Assembly: GCF_000498395.2 (NCBI RefSeq)
Contig: NZ_CP010979.1
Location: forward strand, 2,046,001-2,110,000
DNA from: Pseudomonas putida S13.1.2
Lineage (GTDB): Bacteria; Pseudomonadota; Gammaproteobacteria; Pseudomonadales; Pseudomonadaceae
Length of the DNA: 64,000 nt
Direction of reading: 5' to 3'
The notes under the pieces were generated by a model, which saw nothing but the letters and a program-made list of their open reading frames with translations, was not told where the DNA came from and did not search any database. The stretch's first letter is position 1. Each line of letters opens with the position of its first letter. A program made the position numbers and the translations under genes. Positions 63,153-64,000 of this stretch are shown in pieces.

Positions 63153-64000
63153 ATGCAAGACCTCAACGACCTTTTCTACTTTGCCCGCGTGGTCGAAGCC
63201 GGCGGTTTCGCTGCAGCCGGGCGTCAGTTGGGCATCCCCAAGTCGCGCCTGTCACGGCGTATTGCCGAACTGGAAGAACGCCTGGGCACCCGCCTGCTGC
63301 AACGCACCACACGGCAACTGAAACTCACGGCGGTGGGCGAGCGCTACCTGCACCACTGCCAGGCCATGCTGCTGGAAGCCGAAGCCGCCGATGAAGCCGT
63401 AGCCAGCATGAGCAGCGAGCCGCGCGGGCGCTTGCGGGTGTCTTGCCCTGTAGCGTTGGCGCATGCCTTTCTGCCGGATGTGATCAGCCGCTTTCTTGCC
63501 CAGTACCCGCTGGTGCAGCTGGACATGGTGCTGCTCAACCGCCGCGTCGACCTGATTTCCGAAGGCATCGACGTGGCGCTGCGCGTACGAGACCTGGGCG
63601 ACGAAGACCCGGCCCTGGTTACTCGCCGCCTGCGTCAGGCGCAGATGCAACTGGTGGCCGCGCCCGGTTTCGCCGACCACATCCGCGAACCAAGTGAGCT
63701 GGCGTCACTGCCGGTGCTGGGCGCCGCCGAAGCAGACCGGCTGGTACACTTCCGCCTGTTCGGCCCCCAAGGCAAACAACAGGAAATTGCCCTGGAACCG
63801 CGCTTGGCCATCGATGATTTCGTGGTACGTAACGCTGCTGTACGGGCTGGCCTGGGCTTCACCGCGCTGCCCAGCATGTTCTGCGAAGAAGAACTGGAAC
63901 GCGGCGAACTGGTGCGCCTGCTGCCAGATTGGTCACTGCCAGGTGGCTATCTGCAGGCGGTGTACCCGCACCGGCGCGGCGTACTGCCTGCGGTGCGGGT
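63153..64000 (+). CDS. LysR family regulator divergent from azoR (3' truncated by window)
   Basis: From ATG 63153 the frame stays open to the window end (about 282 residues seen). It has the LysR HTH (GGFAAAGRQLGIPKSRLSRRIAELEERLG) and an effector-binding domain. Related LysR regulators adjoin and control azoreductase or quinone-reductase genes. The end of the protein, probably another 10-30 residues, lies outside. Confidence 0.9.
   Translation, partial: MQDLNDLFYFARVVEAGGFAAAGRQLGIPKSRLSRRIAELEERLGTRLLQRTTRQLKLTAVGERYLHHCQAMLLEAEAADEAVASMSSEPRGRLRVSCPVALAHAFLPDVISRFLAQYPLVQLDMVLLNRRVDLISEGIDVALRVRDLGDEDPALVTRRLRQAQMQLVAAPGFADHIREPSELASLPVLGAAEADRLVHFRLFGPQGKQQEIALEPRLAIDDFVVRNAAVRAGLGFTALPSMFCEEELERGELVRLLPDWSLPGGYLQAVYPHRRGVLPAVR

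Overview
The window reads as a chromosomal segment of a Pseudomonas of the P. putida group. The supporting signs are high GC, dense REP/REPIN palindromes with the GGGAGCGGGCTTGCC / GGGAGCTGGCTTGCCGG cores, an aerobic-type cobaltochelatase locus, PvdQ-like acylase, VpsR-type sigma-54 regulator, DUF3300/DUF2950 pair, PACE efflux protein and many LysR/AraC/TetR/XRE-cupin regulators. This is inferred from protein and repeat resemblance; no database was searched. No rRNA, tRNA, CRISPR array, IS transposase or intact prophage was seen.

Left part (1-21 kb): the 3' end of a U32 'peptidase' (RlhA type), a sigma-54 activator, then a minus-strand cobalamin block. A B12 riboswitch (about 9978-10190) precedes cobW, cobN and a ChlI-type AAA+ gene. 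That AAA+ gene carries a dnaX-like -1 frameshift cassette (Shine-Dalgarno-like GAGGT, A_AAA_AAG, downstream stem-loop) that would fuse it to a von Willebrand A domain lying in the -1 frame without a start codon of its own, so one gene could give both ChlI-like and ChlD-like chelatase subunits. After this come a glyoxalase-fold gene, a small gene, an amplified REPIN array, an ABC-F ATPase, ilvE with its terminator, a PACE efflux gene divergent from a LysR gene, and hyuB-hyuA with an AraC-type regulator.

Middle (21-37 kb): DUF3300-DUF2950 envelope pair, small lipoprotein and TorF-like porin, a DMT exporter, a Rid-family gene, glnS-cysS divergent from ppiB-lpxH, and a pvdQ-like acylase with a plausible PvdS-type promoter. 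A compact accessory-looking cassette follows at 34.9-36.7 kb: a Mor-like helix-turn-helix protein plus two DUF2589 proteins of unknown function.

Right part (37-64 kb): tamA-tamB, GNAT, xthA, a 61-bp perfect inverted repeat, and an ECF sigma/anti-sigma pair divergent from a catalase-related peroxidase and cytochrome b561 pair. Both ECF-flanking promoters have the same GGAAT-N16-CGTC architecture, so this looks like a self-contained autoregulated oxidative unit. Next are an MFS transporter with a weak Fur-like box, XRE-cupin regulators, a TetR-controlled SDR/DsbA-like pair with a clear palindromic operator, a bile-acid-symporter-like protein, a class C beta-lactamase, a gene with an unusually structured leader, and YbjQ. 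A second DMT exporter is followed by an orphan ABC binding protein divergent from an Old-Yellow-Enzyme/FAD oxidoreductase. The segment ends with an NDH-2-like flavoprotein, a REPIN, azoR and a divergent LysR gene cut by the window end.
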